From contig CAMFII010000010.1 of NCBI GenBank assembly GCA_945952585.1, positions 62,001 to 126,000 on the forward strand: DNA of 64,000 bases, written 5' to 3'. Made by a program: the position numbers and the translations under genes. Position 1 is the first letter of the stretch. Each line of letters opens with the position of its first letter. This stretch comes from an uncultured Rhodobacter sp. (GTDB lineage Bacteria > Pseudomonadota > Alphaproteobacteria > Rhodobacterales > Rhodobacteraceae). Under the pieces are notes generated by a model. The model saw only the letters and a list, made by a program, of their open reading frames with translations. It ran no database searches and was not told where the DNA came from. Below, in pieces: positions 9,201 through 17,090 of this stretch.

Positions 9201-9922
9201 CGGGTTTCGTTTCCTTCGTGGGTTCGGGTCCGGGGGATCCGGAGCTTCTGACCGTCAAGGCGGTGAACAGGCTCAAGGCGGCCGATGCGGTGCTGTTCGA
9301 CGATCTGTCGGCAGGGCCGATCCTGGAACTGGCGCGGCCGGGCGCGGACATGGTGGCGGTCGGCAAGCGGGCGGGCCGCCCCTCGCCCAAGCAGGACCAT
9401 GTGAGCCGGCTGCTGGTCGATTACGCCCAGACTGGCGCACGGGTGGTGCGGCTCAAGTCCGGCGATCCGGGCATCTTCGGGCGGTTGGAGGAAGAGATCG
9501 TCGCGCTTAGGGCGGCAGGCATTCCGTTCGAGGTGATCCCCGGCGTGACCTCGGCCACCGCGGCGGCGGCCGCGGCCGCAATCCCGCTGACACGGCGGCT
9601 GACCGCGCGGCGGGTGCAGTTTGTGACGGGCCATGACGTGGCGGGGGCGCTGCCGGGCGACCTGAACCTCGCCGCGCTGGCCGATCCGCTGGCGACGACC
9701 GTGGTTTTCATGCCGAAGCGGACCTTTCCCGGTCTTGCCGCACGGCTGATCGCGGCGGGGCTGCCGGGCGGGACGCCCTGCCTGATGGCCGAAAACGTGA
9801 GCCATCCCGACCAGCGCCTGAGCCGGCACACCGTCGCCGCCCTGGCCGAGACGCTTGCGACGGGCGCGGGCGATGCGCCGGCGCTGATCCTCTACGGACC
9901 GCTGATGGAGGACGAGGCGTGA
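9197..9922 (+). CDS. cobA: Uroporphyrinogen-III C-methyltransferase CobA
   Basis: CobA (SUMT) methylates uroporphyrinogen III at C-2 and C-7 to precorrin-2, the entry step of the corrin branch. The 241-residue enzyme shows GSGPGDPELLTVKA, then VGKRAGRPSPKQDH and VRLKSGDPGIFGR, the classic SUMT signatures. There is no N-terminal siroheme synthase (CysG) domain, so this copy is dedicated to cobalamin rather than siroheme. It starts in an ATGA overlap with cobB and ends in a GTGA overlap with the DUF1636 gene. Confidence 0.95.
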   Translation: MTGFVSFVGSGPGDPELLTVKAVNRLKAADAVLFDDLSAGPILELARPGADMVAVGKRAGRPSPKQDHVSRLLVDYAQTGARVVRLKSGDPGIFGRLEEEIVALRAAGIPFEVIPGVTSATAAAAAAAIPLTRRLTARRVQFVTGHDVAGALPGDLNLAALADPLATTVVFMPKRTFPGLAARLIAAGLPGGTPCLMAENVSHPDQRLSRHTVAALAETLATGAGDAPALILYGPLMEDEA

Positions 9923-10236
9923 AGGTCACGCTTTGCGCCACCTGCGACGGCTATTCGGCGGCCTATTTGCAGGCGCTGCGCCGGGCGGTCGAGGCCGAAG
10001 GGCTCGCGGTCAGGGTCGCCACGGCGGCCTGCATGCAGGGCTGCACCCGGCCGGTGGCGCTGGCGGTCCGGGCCGAGGGCAAGACCGCCTATCTCTTTGG
10101 CGAGACGAGCGAAGCCGATCTGCCGGACCTGATGACCTTCCTGCGGCTCTACGCGGCCTCGGCCACGGGCGAGCTGGACGATGCCCGCCCGCTCGGCGGG
10201 CTGCGATTCAAGGCGATGGCCCGCATTCCGGGATAG
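9919..10236 (+). CDS. DUF1636 putative metal or Fe-S protein
   Basis: This 105-residue protein belongs to the DUF1636 family, which has no assigned function. It has four cysteines spaced C6-x2-C9 and C38-x3-C42 (CATCDGY, CMQGCTRP), resembling thioredoxin-fold [2Fe-2S] ferredoxins or a small metal-binding protein. The start is a GTG overlapping the cobA stop (GTGA), so it is translationally coupled to the cob operon. Roles that fit the context, as inference only, are electron transfer to an oxygenase step such as CobG or cobalt handling. No signal peptide or membrane segment is seen, so it should be cytoplasmic. Confidence 0.75.
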   Translation: MKVTLCATCDGYSAAYLQALRRAVEAEGLAVRVATAACMQGCTRPVALAVRAEGKTAYLFGETSEADLPDLMTFLRLYAASATGELDDARPLGGLRFKAMARIPG

Positions 10237-10299
10237 ATGTCGCAGCCGGACATGCTCCGGTCGCAGTTCGCGCTTGACCCGGGGCGGGTGGCGGCCCAC

Positions 10300-10495
10300 A
10301 AGGACAGGGCAAGGTGGACGTGTCGCAAGGCACGGACTGAAACGGGAACCGGGACCGACCGCAAGGCCGACAACCCGACCGCCCCCGCGACTGTATGCGG
10401 CGAGCGCCCTTCCGGAATGCCACTGGTCCTTCGGGACCGGGAAGGCGGAACGGGCGCGGTGACCCGCGAGTCAGGAGACCGGCCCTGCTCGAAAC
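10300..10495 (+). promoter_or_regulatory. Cobalamin (B12) riboswitch upstream of cbtB
   Basis: The region carries the ordered conserved blocks of an adenosylcobalamin riboswitch: AAACGGGAA near 10340, GCCCCCGCGACTGTA near 10381 (the core CGCAACUGU block, here with G), GCCACTGG near 10418, a paired GGTCC/GGACC helix, and the 3' block GAGTCAGGAGACCGG at 10468-10482. cbtB starts 40 nt downstream, so binding most likely blocks translation or causes early termination of cbtBA. Boundaries are approximate. Confidence 0.93.
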
Positions 10496-10534
10496 GAAGG
10501 TAGCGCCGTCGGGGTTGACGGCAAGGAGAGACAG

Positions 10535-10708
10535 ATGACTACTTCCACTTCGCTCAGCACCGCCAAGTCGGGCTCGGCCCTGATCGCGATCCTGTTCGTG
10601 ACCGTCCTTGGCGTTTCCAGCGTCTTCCTGACCGGGCTCGCGCATTCGCAGACGCTGCATGACGCGGCGCATGACGTGCGGCACACCACGGGCTTCCCCT
10701 GCCACTGA
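10535..10708 (+). CDS. cbtB: CbtB, small subunit of predicted cobalt transporter
   Basis: This 57-residue protein is CbtB. It has one transmembrane segment (about residues 14-37, SALIAILFVTVLGVSSVFLT) and a C-terminal metal-binding tail with HD-x2-H, HDVRH and the terminal FPCH, rich in His with one Cys. CbtAB are predicted cobalt transporters found under B12 riboswitches; transport is inferred from context in the family. A Shine-Dalgarno AAGGAGAG lies at 10523-10530, and the gene directly follows the cobalamin riboswitch. It is easily missed because of its size. cbtA follows after 21 nt. Confidence 0.9.
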   Translation: MTTSTSLSTAKSGSALIAILFVTVLGVSSVFLTGLAHSQTLHDAAHDVRHTTGFPCH

Positions 10709-10729
10709 GGCAGGACGCATCCCACTTCC

Positions 10730-11515
10730 ATGCTGAAACACATGTTGACCGGCGCGTTGTTCGCCGGTGTGCTGGCTGGGCTGCTTGCGGCTCTGCTCCA
10801 GTATTTCCTCGTTCAGCCGCTGATCGTGCTGAGCGAACGATATGAATCGGGCGAACTGGTCCATTTCGCCGGGGTCGCGGGCGCCGAAGCCGGCCACGAC
10901 CATGACCACGCCGCTACCGAACCGGCTGCTGCAGAAGGCGCCGCGCCTGCGGCCGACACCGCGGCCGCTCCGGCGGCCGAGGCCCATGACCATCACCACG
11001 ACGACGGAGAGGAGACCCCGCCCCTGACCCGCAACCTGCTGACGGTGGGCTTCCTTGGGCTGGTCTATGTGGGCTACGGGCTGATCCTCACCGCGGGCTT
11101 CGCACTCGCGGCCCAGTTCGGCATCGAGATCACCGCGCGGCAGGGGCTGCTCTGGGGGCTGGCGGGCTTTGCTGCTTTCCAGCTGGCCCCCGCGATCGGC
11201 CTCGCGCCTGAGCTTCCCGGAACGCCTGCCGCCGACCTGACGGCGCGGCAGATCTGGTGGGTCGGAACGGCGATCGCCACGGCCGGCGGGCTTGCCCTGA
11301 TCGGCTATGGGCGGAGCCTTGTCCCCCTCCTCGCGGGTGCGGTCCTGCTGGCCCTGCCCCATGTGATCGGCGCGCCGGAACCGGAAAGCTTCGGCGGCGT
11401 TGTGCCCCCGGAACTCGCCGCGTCCTTCGCCGCACGCGCGCTGGCCGTCGGGCTGATTTCCTGGACCGTGCTCGGCTGGTTGGCCGGTCGGTTCTGGAGC
11501 CAGCCCGAGGCCTGA
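10730..11515 (+). CDS. cbtA: CbtA, membrane subunit of predicted cobalt transporter
   Basis: CbtA is a predicted cobalt transporter membrane protein of 261 residues. It has an N-terminal membrane segment (about 5-28), a loop rich in His and Ala with HDHDH at 56-60 and HDHHHDD at 86-92, and then about four more hydrophobic segments (about 103-125, 135-155, 180-205, 230-255). The His clusters fit a metal-collecting loop. It lies 21 nt after cbtB and shares its riboswitch, so the pair should be expressed when B12 is scarce. A terminator-like hairpin follows at 11538-11570. Confidence 0.88.
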   Translation: MLKHMLTGALFAGVLAGLLAALLQYFLVQPLIVLSERYESGELVHFAGVAGAEAGHDHDHAATEPAAAEGAAPAADTAAAPAAEAHDHHHDDGEETPPLTRNLLTVGFLGLVYVGYGLILTAGFALAAQFGIEITARQGLLWGLAGFAAFQLAPAIGLAPELPGTPAADLTARQIWWVGTAIATAGGLALIGYGRSLVPLLAGAVLLALPHVIGAPEPESFGGVVPPELAASFAARALAVGLISWTVLGWLAGRFWSQPEA

Positions 11516-11537
11516 TCGGCCCGGCCTTGACAGTCTG

Positions 11538-11570
11538 GCGCCGGCCTCCTTTCTGGAGACCGGCGCTTTT
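11538..11570 (+). terminator. Terminator-like hairpin after cbtA
   Basis: GCGCCGG (11538-11544) pairs with CCGGCGC (11560-11566), with a further CTCC/GGAG pairing inside, followed by TTTT. It probably separates cbtBA from cobF, which would place cobF outside direct riboswitch control. Confidence 0.7.
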
Positions 11571-11584
11571 GCCTGAGGACAGAC

Positions 11585-12340
11585 ATGATCACGCTTTCCC
11601 TGATCGGCATCGGCACCGGCAATCCGGACCACATCACCCTGCAGGCGATCAGGGCCATCAACGCGGCCGACGTGATCCTTCTGCCGCGCAAGGGCGAGAG
11701 CAAGGCTGACCTCGCCGACCTGCGCCGGACCATCCTTGCCGATCACCTGACCGGTCCGGCCCGCGTGGTGGAATTCGACCTGCCGGTGCGGGATGCGGGC
11801 ACGCCCGACTACCTGGACGGGGTCAATGACTGGCATGACGCCATCGCCGCGACCTGGGCCGGTCTGATCGCAAGCAACGCTTCCGATGGCGGACGCGTGG
11901 CATTGCTGGTCTGGGGCGATCCGTCGCTTTACGATTCGACCCTGCGTATCGCCGACCGCCTGAAGGCGGCGGGGATGGAGATGACGGTCGAGGTCGTGCC
12001 GGGGCTGACCTCGCTGCAACTCCTGACTGCCGTTCATGCCATCCCGCTGAACACCCTCGGCGCGCCGGTGGTCATCACCACCGGACGGCAGATCCGCGAC
12101 CACGGCTGGCCGGCGGGGGCCGAGACGGTGGCGGTCATGCTGGACGGCACCTGTTCGTTCCAGACGTTGCCGCCCGAAGGGATCGACATCTGGTGGGCGG
12201 CCTATCTGGGGATGCCGATGCAGATCGCCGATCACGGTCCGCTTGCCGAGGCCGGGCCGCGCATCGTCGCCGCAAGGGCGGCGGCGCGGGCCGAGCATGG
12301 CTGGATCATGGACATCTACCTGATGCGGCGTGCCGGGTAA
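11585..12340 (+). CDS. cobF: Precorrin-6A synthase (deacetylating) CobF
   Basis: CobF methylates C-1 of precorrin-5 and releases the acetyl unit, giving precorrin-6A. It occurs only in the aerobic pathway. The 251-residue tetrapyrrole methylase shows GIGTGNPDHITLQA near the start, LPRKGESKADLADLRR typical of CobF, LLVWGDPSLYDSTLR around residue 106 and VEVVPGLTSLQLL. It sits 69 nt after cbtA, behind a terminator-like hairpin, so it may have its own promoter. trmO follows. Confidence 0.94.
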   Translation: MITLSLIGIGTGNPDHITLQAIRAINAADVILLPRKGESKADLADLRRTILADHLTGPARVVEFDLPVRDAGTPDYLDGVNDWHDAIAATWAGLIASNASDGGRVALLVWGDPSLYDSTLRIADRLKAAGMEMTVEVVPGLTSLQLLTAVHAIPLNTLGAPVVITTGRQIRDHGWPAGAETVAVMLDGTCSFQTLPPEGIDIWWAAYLGMPMQIADHGPLAEAGPRIVAARAAARAEHGWIMDIYLMRRAG

Positions 12341-12401
12341 GCCGAAGGCGATGCATGGCCTGTCCTGCCGCGAAGTGGCAGGAAGACGGCAGGAGGACGC
12401 G

Positions 12402-12881
12402 ATGGAACCGGAGACCGACATCCGCCCCGGCGAACGCGCCGTCGAGACGCCCGGCGCCTATGATGCCGGCCTCTGGTTCATCGGCCGCCTCCGCACCCCC
12501 TGGACCGAGCGGCGGGATTGTCCTCGGCAGGGCGACATGGACAACGGTCCCGACTGTCGTGTCGAACTTGATCTGCGCTGGCAGGCGGCACTGACCGGGC
12601 TGGGGCCGGGCCAGACGGTGCAGCTTCTCTACTGGATGGACCAAGCGCGGCGCGATCTGGTCCTGCAGACGCCCCGCGGCAAGGACCGGCCGCTCGGCAC
12701 CTTTGCGCTGCGCTCGCCCGTCCGGCCCAACCCGGTGGCCGTGTCGGTCGTGCGCCTGCTTGCGCTCGACGCGGCGGGACTGAGGGTGCGCGGGCTCGAT
12801 TGTGTCGACGGCACCCCGCTCATCGACATCAAACCGGCGGGCTTTGGCCCGTGGCACCTGCCGCATCGCGAATTGAACTAA
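12402..12881 (+). CDS. trmO: tRNA m6t6A37 methyltransferase TrmO (TsaA family)
   Basis: TrmO adds the N6-methyl group to t6A37 in certain tRNAs using SAM. The 159-residue protein matches the TsaA/TrmO domain: LWFIGRLRTPWTERRDCPRQG near residues 24-44, the SPVRPNPVAVSVVRL signature near 106-120, and VDGTPLIDIKPAGF toward the end. The ATG at 12402 follows an AGGAGG at 12391-12396 and is preferred over the in-frame ATG at 12330. The protein lacks the C-terminal extension of E. coli TrmO, as is common in alphaproteobacteria. It has no evident link to cobalamin. Confidence 0.85.
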   Translation: MEPETDIRPGERAVETPGAYDAGLWFIGRLRTPWTERRDCPRQGDMDNGPDCRVELDLRWQAALTGLGPGQTVQLLYWMDQARRDLVLQTPRGKDRPLGTFALRSPVRPNPVAVSVVRLLALDAAGLRVRGLDCVDGTPLIDIKPAGFGPWHLPHRELN

Positions 12882-12888
12882 CGGCAGG

Positions 12889-12917
12889 TTGACATATTCC
12901 GGCCAGCCCTCATGCTA
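12889..12917 (+). promoter_or_regulatory. Candidate promoter for the AcoR-like regulator
   Basis: A consensus -35 TTGACA (12889-12894) is followed after 17 nt by a weak -10 ATGCTA (12912-12917), upstream of the regulator gene at 12985. Confidence 0.4.
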
Positions 12918-12984
12918 AGGACTGACCTCGCGTGGCCGGAGGAGGACCGGCCGCGGCGATGGGCCTTACCGGAGGAGGCCGGCC

Positions 12985-13941
12985 TTGGCGCGCACCATGG
13001 CGCAGACGCATGCGAATGCCGTGGAAGCTGCTATCCGCAGCAATGCCGCCGCACGTTCTCCCGTTGTCGCGTCCTGGAGCCGCTCTGCACATCTGCACGG
13101 GCTCGACCCCGATCACCGGCGCCCGCCCGAACGCCTGACCGAGGCCGAGCTGGCCCAGGCACGCGAACGGATGGAGCCGCTGCTGAAGGTGGCGGGGCCA
13201 AGCCTCGACAAGCTGTTCCAGACCGTGGGCGGGGTGGGCTGTTCGGTCATGCTGGCCGACAGCGAGGGCGTGCCGGTCGAACGTCGCGGCGCCCCGGTCG
13301 ATGACCGGCAGTTCCACGACTGGGGGCTGTGGACCGGCGCGATCTGGTCGGAGGCGACCGAAGGCACCAACGGGATCGGCACGGCACTGGCCGAAAAGCG
13401 GGCGGTCACCATCCACCGCGACCAGCACTACCTGTCGCGTAACACGCTTCTGTCCTGCATGAGCGCGCCGGTGCATGACGCGACCGGGCAGATCGCGGGT
13501 GTGCTGGATGTCTCGTCCTGCCGCGACGACCTGACCGAGGGCTTCGCCACGATCATCTCGCATCTCGTGGTCGAGGCAGCCCGCAAGATCGAGGCGGACG
13601 CCTTCCGCCATGCCTTCCCCAAGGCGCGGATCGTGCTGGTGCCCGGATCCGACCGGGCCGCCGCCGCCCTGCTTGCCGTGGATGGCGACGACCTGGTCGT
13701 GGGGGCGACGCGTAGCGCGCGGCAACTGCTCAACCTGACCGGCGACCTCATTGCCGCCCCGCGGCCCGCGACCGACCTTCTTGGCCTTGCCGGCCCCGAA
13801 ACGCTCGAGGACGCCGAACGGGCGGTCCTTCAGCGCGCACTTGCCCGGCATGGCGGCAATGTCTCGGCCGCGGCGCGATCGCTCGGGATCAGCCGCGCGA
13901 CCTTCCACCGCAAGATCGGCAGCCTTGCACAGCGGTCATAG
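12985..13941 (+). CDS. AcoR-like GAF/Fis-HTH regulator without AAA+ domain
   Basis: This 318-residue regulator resembles the ends of AcoR-type activators. It has an N-terminal region (SRSAHLHGLDPDHRRPPERL), a GAF-like sensor at about 65-195 (SVMLADSEGVPVERRG, WSEATEGTNGIGTALAEKR, VHDATGQIAGVLDVSS) and a C-terminal Fis-type helix-turn-helix (GNVSAAARSLGISRATFHRK). The sigma-54 AAA+ domain that normally lies between is absent, so it cannot act as a sigma-54 ATPase. The start is a TTG at 12985 with GGAGGAGG 7 nt upstream; the ATG at 12997 lies too far from that site. It likely controls the aldehyde dehydrogenase gene that follows. Confidence 0.82.
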   Translation: MARTMAQTHANAVEAAIRSNAAARSPVVASWSRSAHLHGLDPDHRRPPERLTEAELAQARERMEPLLKVAGPSLDKLFQTVGGVGCSVMLADSEGVPVERRGAPVDDRQFHDWGLWTGAIWSEATEGTNGIGTALAEKRAVTIHRDQHYLSRNTLLSCMSAPVHDATGQIAGVLDVSSCRDDLTEGFATIISHLVVEAARKIEADAFRHAFPKARIVLVPGSDRAAAALLAVDGDDLVVGATRSARQLLNLTGDLIAAPRPATDLLGLAGPETLEDAERAVLQRALARHGGNVSAAARSLGISRATFHRKIGSLAQRS

Positions 13942-13962
13942 CCGCAATTCGCCCTCGTCATG

Positions 13963-13980
13963 TGTCGCAATCCTGAGACA
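13963..13980 (+). promoter_or_regulatory. Candidate operator TGTC-N10-GACA upstream of aldB
   Basis: An 18-bp dyad, TGTCGC-aatcct-GAGACA, lies between the AcoR-like gene and the aldehyde dehydrogenase gene, about 100 nt before its start. It is a plausible site for the Fis-type regulator; binding is inferred. Confidence 0.35.
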
Positions 13981-14080
13981 GGTCGGCCGAAAGGTCGTCT
14001 TCCGACGGGCTGACAGCGCGAACTTGTGAGTCCACCTTCTCCTCAGGCCGCAACGAAGGCGGCTATGTGGAGGAGACACC

Positions 14081-15598
14081 ATGACCAAGCACGAGGAATT
14101 CGGCCTCAAGACGGCCCCCTTCAAGACCCGCTATGACAACTACATCGGTGGCGAATGGGTTGCGCCCCGGTCGGGCCGCTACATGCCGAACATCTCGCCG
14201 GTGACCGGCCAGGTCATCTGCGAAGTGGCCCGTTCGGACGCCAGCGACATCGAGATTGCGCTGGACGCCGCCCATAAGGCCCGCAAGGCCTGGGGCGAGA
14301 CCTCGGCCACCACCCGCTCGAACATCCTGCTGAAGATCGCCGACCGCATCGAGCAGAACCTGGAAGCCATCGCGCTGGCCGAGACCTGGGACAATGGCAA
14401 GCCGCTGCGCGAGACGCTGGCAGCCGACATCCCGCTGACCATCGACCACTTCCGCTACTTCGCCGGCGCGATCCGCGCCCAGGAAGGCTCGATCGGCCAA
14501 CTCGACAACGACACCGTCGCCTATCATTTCCACGAGCCGCTCGGCGTCGTCGGCCAGATCATCCCCTGGAACTTCCCGATCCTGATGGCGGCGTGGAAAC
14601 TCGCCCCGGCGCTGGCCGCCGGCAACTGCGTCGTGCTGAAACCGGCCGAGCAGACCCCGGCCTCGATCATGTTCATGATGCAGTTCATCGAGGACCTGCT
14701 GCCCCCGGGCGTGCTGAACATCGTCAACGGCATCGGCGAAGAGGCCGGCGCGGCGCTGTCGTCGTCCAAGCGCATCGCCAAGATCGCCTTCACCGGTTCG
14801 ACCCCCGTCGGCAAGATGATCATGCGCGCCGCTGCGGACAACCTGACCAACATCACGCTGGAACTGGGCGGCAAGTCGCCGAACCTGTTTTTCGCCGACG
14901 TGATGGACGAGGACGACGAGTATCTCGACAAGGCGCTGGAAGGGTTCACCATGTTCGCCCTGAACCAGGGCGAAGTCTGCACCTGCCCGTCGCGGGCGCT
15001 GATCCAGGAATCGATCTATGACCGGTTCATGGAAAAGGCGCTGAAGCGGGTCGAGGCGATCGTGGCGGGCGACCCCCGGATCGGCAACACCATGATCGGT
15101 GCACAGGCGAGCCAGGAGCAGTTCGACAAGATCTCGTCCTATCTCGAGATCGGCCGCAAGGAAGGCGCGAAGGTGCTGACCGGTGGCTCGGCGAACCACT
15201 TCAACGGCGATCTGAGGGAAGGCTTCTACATCCAGCCGACCGTCTTCGAAGGCAACAACAAGATGCGGGTGTTCCAGGAGGAAATCTTCGGGCCGGTCGT
15301 ATCAGTGACCACCTTCAAGACGCTGGAAGAAGCGCTCGAGATCGCCAACGACACCGTCTTCGGCCTGGGCGCCGGGGTGTGGAGCCGTGACATGAACACC
15401 GCCTACCGCGCCGGTCGCGGCATCGAGGCGGGTCGCGTCTGGACCAACTGCTACCACGCCTATCCGGCGGGTGCGGCCTTCGGCGGCTACAAGCAGTCCG
15501 GCATCGGGCGCGAAACCCACAAGATGATGCTCGACCACTACCAGGAAACGAAGAACCTGCTCGTCTCGTACAACCCGAACAAGCTCGGGTTCTTCTAA
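14081..15598 (+). CDS. NAD-dependent aldehyde dehydrogenase, AldB/ExaC type
   Basis: This 505-residue enzyme oxidises aldehydes (probably acetaldehyde or similar) to acids with NAD(P)+. It has [21 protein letters not shown] in the cofactor region, the FTGSTPVGK loop, the general-base Glu261 in [10 protein letters not shown] and the nucleophile Cys300 in NQGEVCTC. The GEVCTCPSR form is typical of the AldB/ExaC group linked to alcohol and acetoin breakdown, which agrees with the AcoR-like gene upstream. A GGAGGAG ribosome site precedes the ATG. Codon use is strongly biased toward preferred codons, suggesting high expression. Two hairpins follow the gene. Confidence 0.92.
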   Translation: MTKHEEFGLKTAPFKTRYDNYIGGEWVAPRSGRYMPNISPVTGQVICEVARSDASDIEIALDAAHKARKAWGETSATTRSNILLKIADRIEQNLEAIALAETWDNGKPLRETLAADIPLTIDHFRYFAGAIRAQEGSIGQLDNDTVAYHFHEPLGVVGQIIPWNFPILMAAWKLAPALAAGNCVVLKPAEQTPASIMFMMQFIEDLLPPGVLNIVNGIGEEAGAALSSSKRIAKIAFTGSTPVGKMIMRAAADNLTNITLELGGKSPNLFFADVMDEDDEYLDKALEGFTMFALNQGEVCTCPSRALIQESIYDRFMEKALKRVEAIVAGDPRIGNTMIGAQASQEQFDKISSYLEIGRKEGAKVLTGGSANHFNGDLREGFYIQPTVFEGNNKMRVFQEEIFGPVVSVTTFKTLEEALEIANDTVFGLGAGVWSRDMNTAYRAGRGIEAGRVWTNCYHAYPAGAAFGGYKQSGIGRETHKMMLDHYQETKNLLVSYNPNKLGFF

Positions 15599-15604
15599 GG
15601 CGAT

Positions 15605-15642
15605 CGCTCGCGGCGGGGTCCCTCCTTTTCCCGCCGCGAGCG
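15605..15642 (+). terminator. Hairpin after the aldehyde dehydrogenase gene
   Basis: A perfect 13-bp stem (CGCTCGCGGCGGG at 15605-15617 with its complement at 15630-15642) encloses a 12-nt loop right after the stop codon. There is no T run, so it may slow or end transcription with help, or protect the mRNA end. Confidence 0.6.
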
Positions 15643-15694
15643 TCCGGGCAGCAGAAGGTCGGCGCTTCCGGAACCTCCTTCTGTCATTGCCCCG

Positions 15695-15740
15695 AAGGGC
15701 GGCGCGGGTCCTCCCCCAAGAGCGCCGCCCTTTCCTTTTC
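15695..15740 (+). terminator. Rho-independent terminator
   Basis: AAGGGCGGCGC (15695-15705) pairs perfectly with GCGCCGCCCTT (15722-15732), followed by a T-rich tail (TCCTTTTCC). It is the second hairpin downstream of the aldehyde dehydrogenase gene. Confidence 0.75.
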
Positions 15741-15825
15741 CGCTGCCCGGCTGTTCACCCTTGGAACCCGCCCGATTTCGGGCGAGACTACCGGAAATTG
15801 GGAAGCGCGGGGACGGGCCGACAAG

Positions 15826-16704
15826 ATGCAGTATGTGGCAAGTACGGAGGCAGACCGGCGCGCCGTCACGCCCTTCAAGCCGCAACTGCTGAAATGGATC
15901 GGCAGCAAGCAGAAGGTCGCCCCCCGCATCATCGCCGAATTCCCGGCGAGCCTTGGCACCTATCACGAACCTTTCCTTGGCTCCGGCGGGGTTCTGGCGA
16001 CGCTTGCGCCTGAACGCGCCTTCGGATCCGACACCTTCGCCCCGCTGATCGAGATCTGGCAGGCGCTGGCCCGCGACCCGGATGAGTTGAAGCGCTGGTA
16101 TGCCGAACGCTGGACCGCCTTTCGATCGGGCGAACGCGAGGTGGAATATGAACGCATCAAGGCCAGCTACAATGCCCAGCCGAATGGCGCCGATTTCCTG
16201 TTCCTGACCCGCAGCTGCTACGGCGGCGTCGTGCGGTTCCGCCGCAAGGACGGCTACATGTCGACGCCCGTCGGCGCCCATCCCCCGATCCCGCCTGCGG
16301 CCTTCGGCAAGCGGGTGGACCTGTGGCATGCCCGGCTGAAAGGCGCGCAATTCGACCGGCTGGATTTCGAAGAGGCGATGGCCCGGGCGCAGCCCGGTGA
16401 CCTGGTCTACTGCGACCCGCCCTATGCTCATTCGCAGACGATCCTCTACGGTGCGCAGGCCTTCGACCTGGCGCGCCTCATGTCGGCGATTGGCGATTGC
16501 AAGGCGCGCGGCGTTCGGGTGGCGCTCAGCATCGATGGCACAAAGAAAAGCGGCGACCGGGCCTGCGCGATCCCCCTGCCTCCGGGCCTGTTCGACCGCG
16601 AGGTGATGATCGACCTTGGCCGCTCGATGTTGCGCCGCTTCCAGATGGAGGGACAAAGCCTCGAGGCGGAACAGGTCAGTGACCGGCTGCTGCTGACCTG
16701 GTAG
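15826..16704 (+). CDS. Orphan D12-class adenine-specific DNA methyltransferase
   Basis: This 292-residue protein is a D12 (Dam-like, alpha group) N6-adenine methyltransferase. The substrate/SAM loop is LLKWIGSKQKVAPRI (residues 21-35), motif I is YHEPFLGSGG (46-55) and the catalytic motif IV is DPPY at 197-200 (YCDPPYAHSQ). Dam proteins usually read LKWAGGK here, so the recognition site may not be GATC. No restriction enzyme gene is adjacent and terminators precede it, so it acts alone or is a remnant of a restriction system or phage. DUF1127 follows after 104 nt. Confidence 0.85.
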   Translation: MQYVASTEADRRAVTPFKPQLLKWIGSKQKVAPRIIAEFPASLGTYHEPFLGSGGVLATLAPERAFGSDTFAPLIEIWQALARDPDELKRWYAERWTAFRSGEREVEYERIKASYNAQPNGADFLFLTRSCYGGVVRFRRKDGYMSTPVGAHPPIPPAAFGKRVDLWHARLKGAQFDRLDFEEAMARAQPGDLVYCDPPYAHSQTILYGAQAFDLARLMSAIGDCKARGVRVALSIDGTKKSGDRACAIPLPPGLFDREVMIDLGRSMLRRFQMEGQSLEAEQVSDRLLLTW

Positions 16705-16808
16705 GCCCCGCGGCGCTCTGACGATCCTTTCACGCTGGACCCGACGAAGCCCTGACGCGGCACGGCGCATCCTTTGTGCGGGAGCCTGAACCGCTGAGAG
16801 GATCCGAC

Positions 16809-17090
16809 ATGACCCGTACACTGAACTTGTCGCCCGACCGCGAGGCCCTGCTTTATGGCTGGGGCTCCGGCCCGATGCACCTTATTCGCCTCTGGCTGGC
16901 CGGACTTCTCCGCCGCCCCGCCGGGTGGTGGAGCCAGACGCAGGATCGCCGCACCCTGCGTGGCCTCTTCGACTATGACGATCACATGCTGTCCGACTTC
17001 GGTCTGACCCGGGACGACATCCAGAAGATGTGCGAGCCGCCCGTCAGCCGGCGCGGAACGCTTACGATCCGCCTTGACCGACCGGGCTAG
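16809..17090 (+). CDS. DUF1127 protein (longer type)
   Basis: This 93-residue protein ends in a DUF1127 motif, LRGLFDYDDHMLSDFGLTRDDIQ, preceded by a short hydrophobic stretch (MHLIRLWLAGLL). DUF1127 proteins are small and Arg-rich, and in several alphaproteobacteria take part in RNA or phosphate/stress regulation; the role here is unknown. The ATG at 16809 has a GAGAGGA ribosome site 6-12 nt upstream; an earlier in-frame start at 16776 is less likely. Its stop overlaps the 3' end of oxyR by 4 nt, tail to tail. Confidence 0.75.
   Translation: MTRTLNLSPDREALLYGWGSGPMHLIRLWLAGLLRRPAGWWSQTQDRRTLRGLFDYDDHMLSDFGLTRDDIQKMCEPPVSRRGTLTIRLDRPG

Noticed and set aside
10208-12421. Very long minus-strand open frame (over 700 codons) across the riboswitch, cbtBA and cobF
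   Set aside because: It is antisense to recognised genes and a riboswitch, with His/Arg/Gly-rich low-complexity translation. High GC content gives such frames by chance.
15826-17090. Restriction-modification system around the adenine methyltransferase
   Set aside because: Neighbours are an aldehyde dehydrogenase and a DUF1127 gene. No nuclease or specificity subunit is present.
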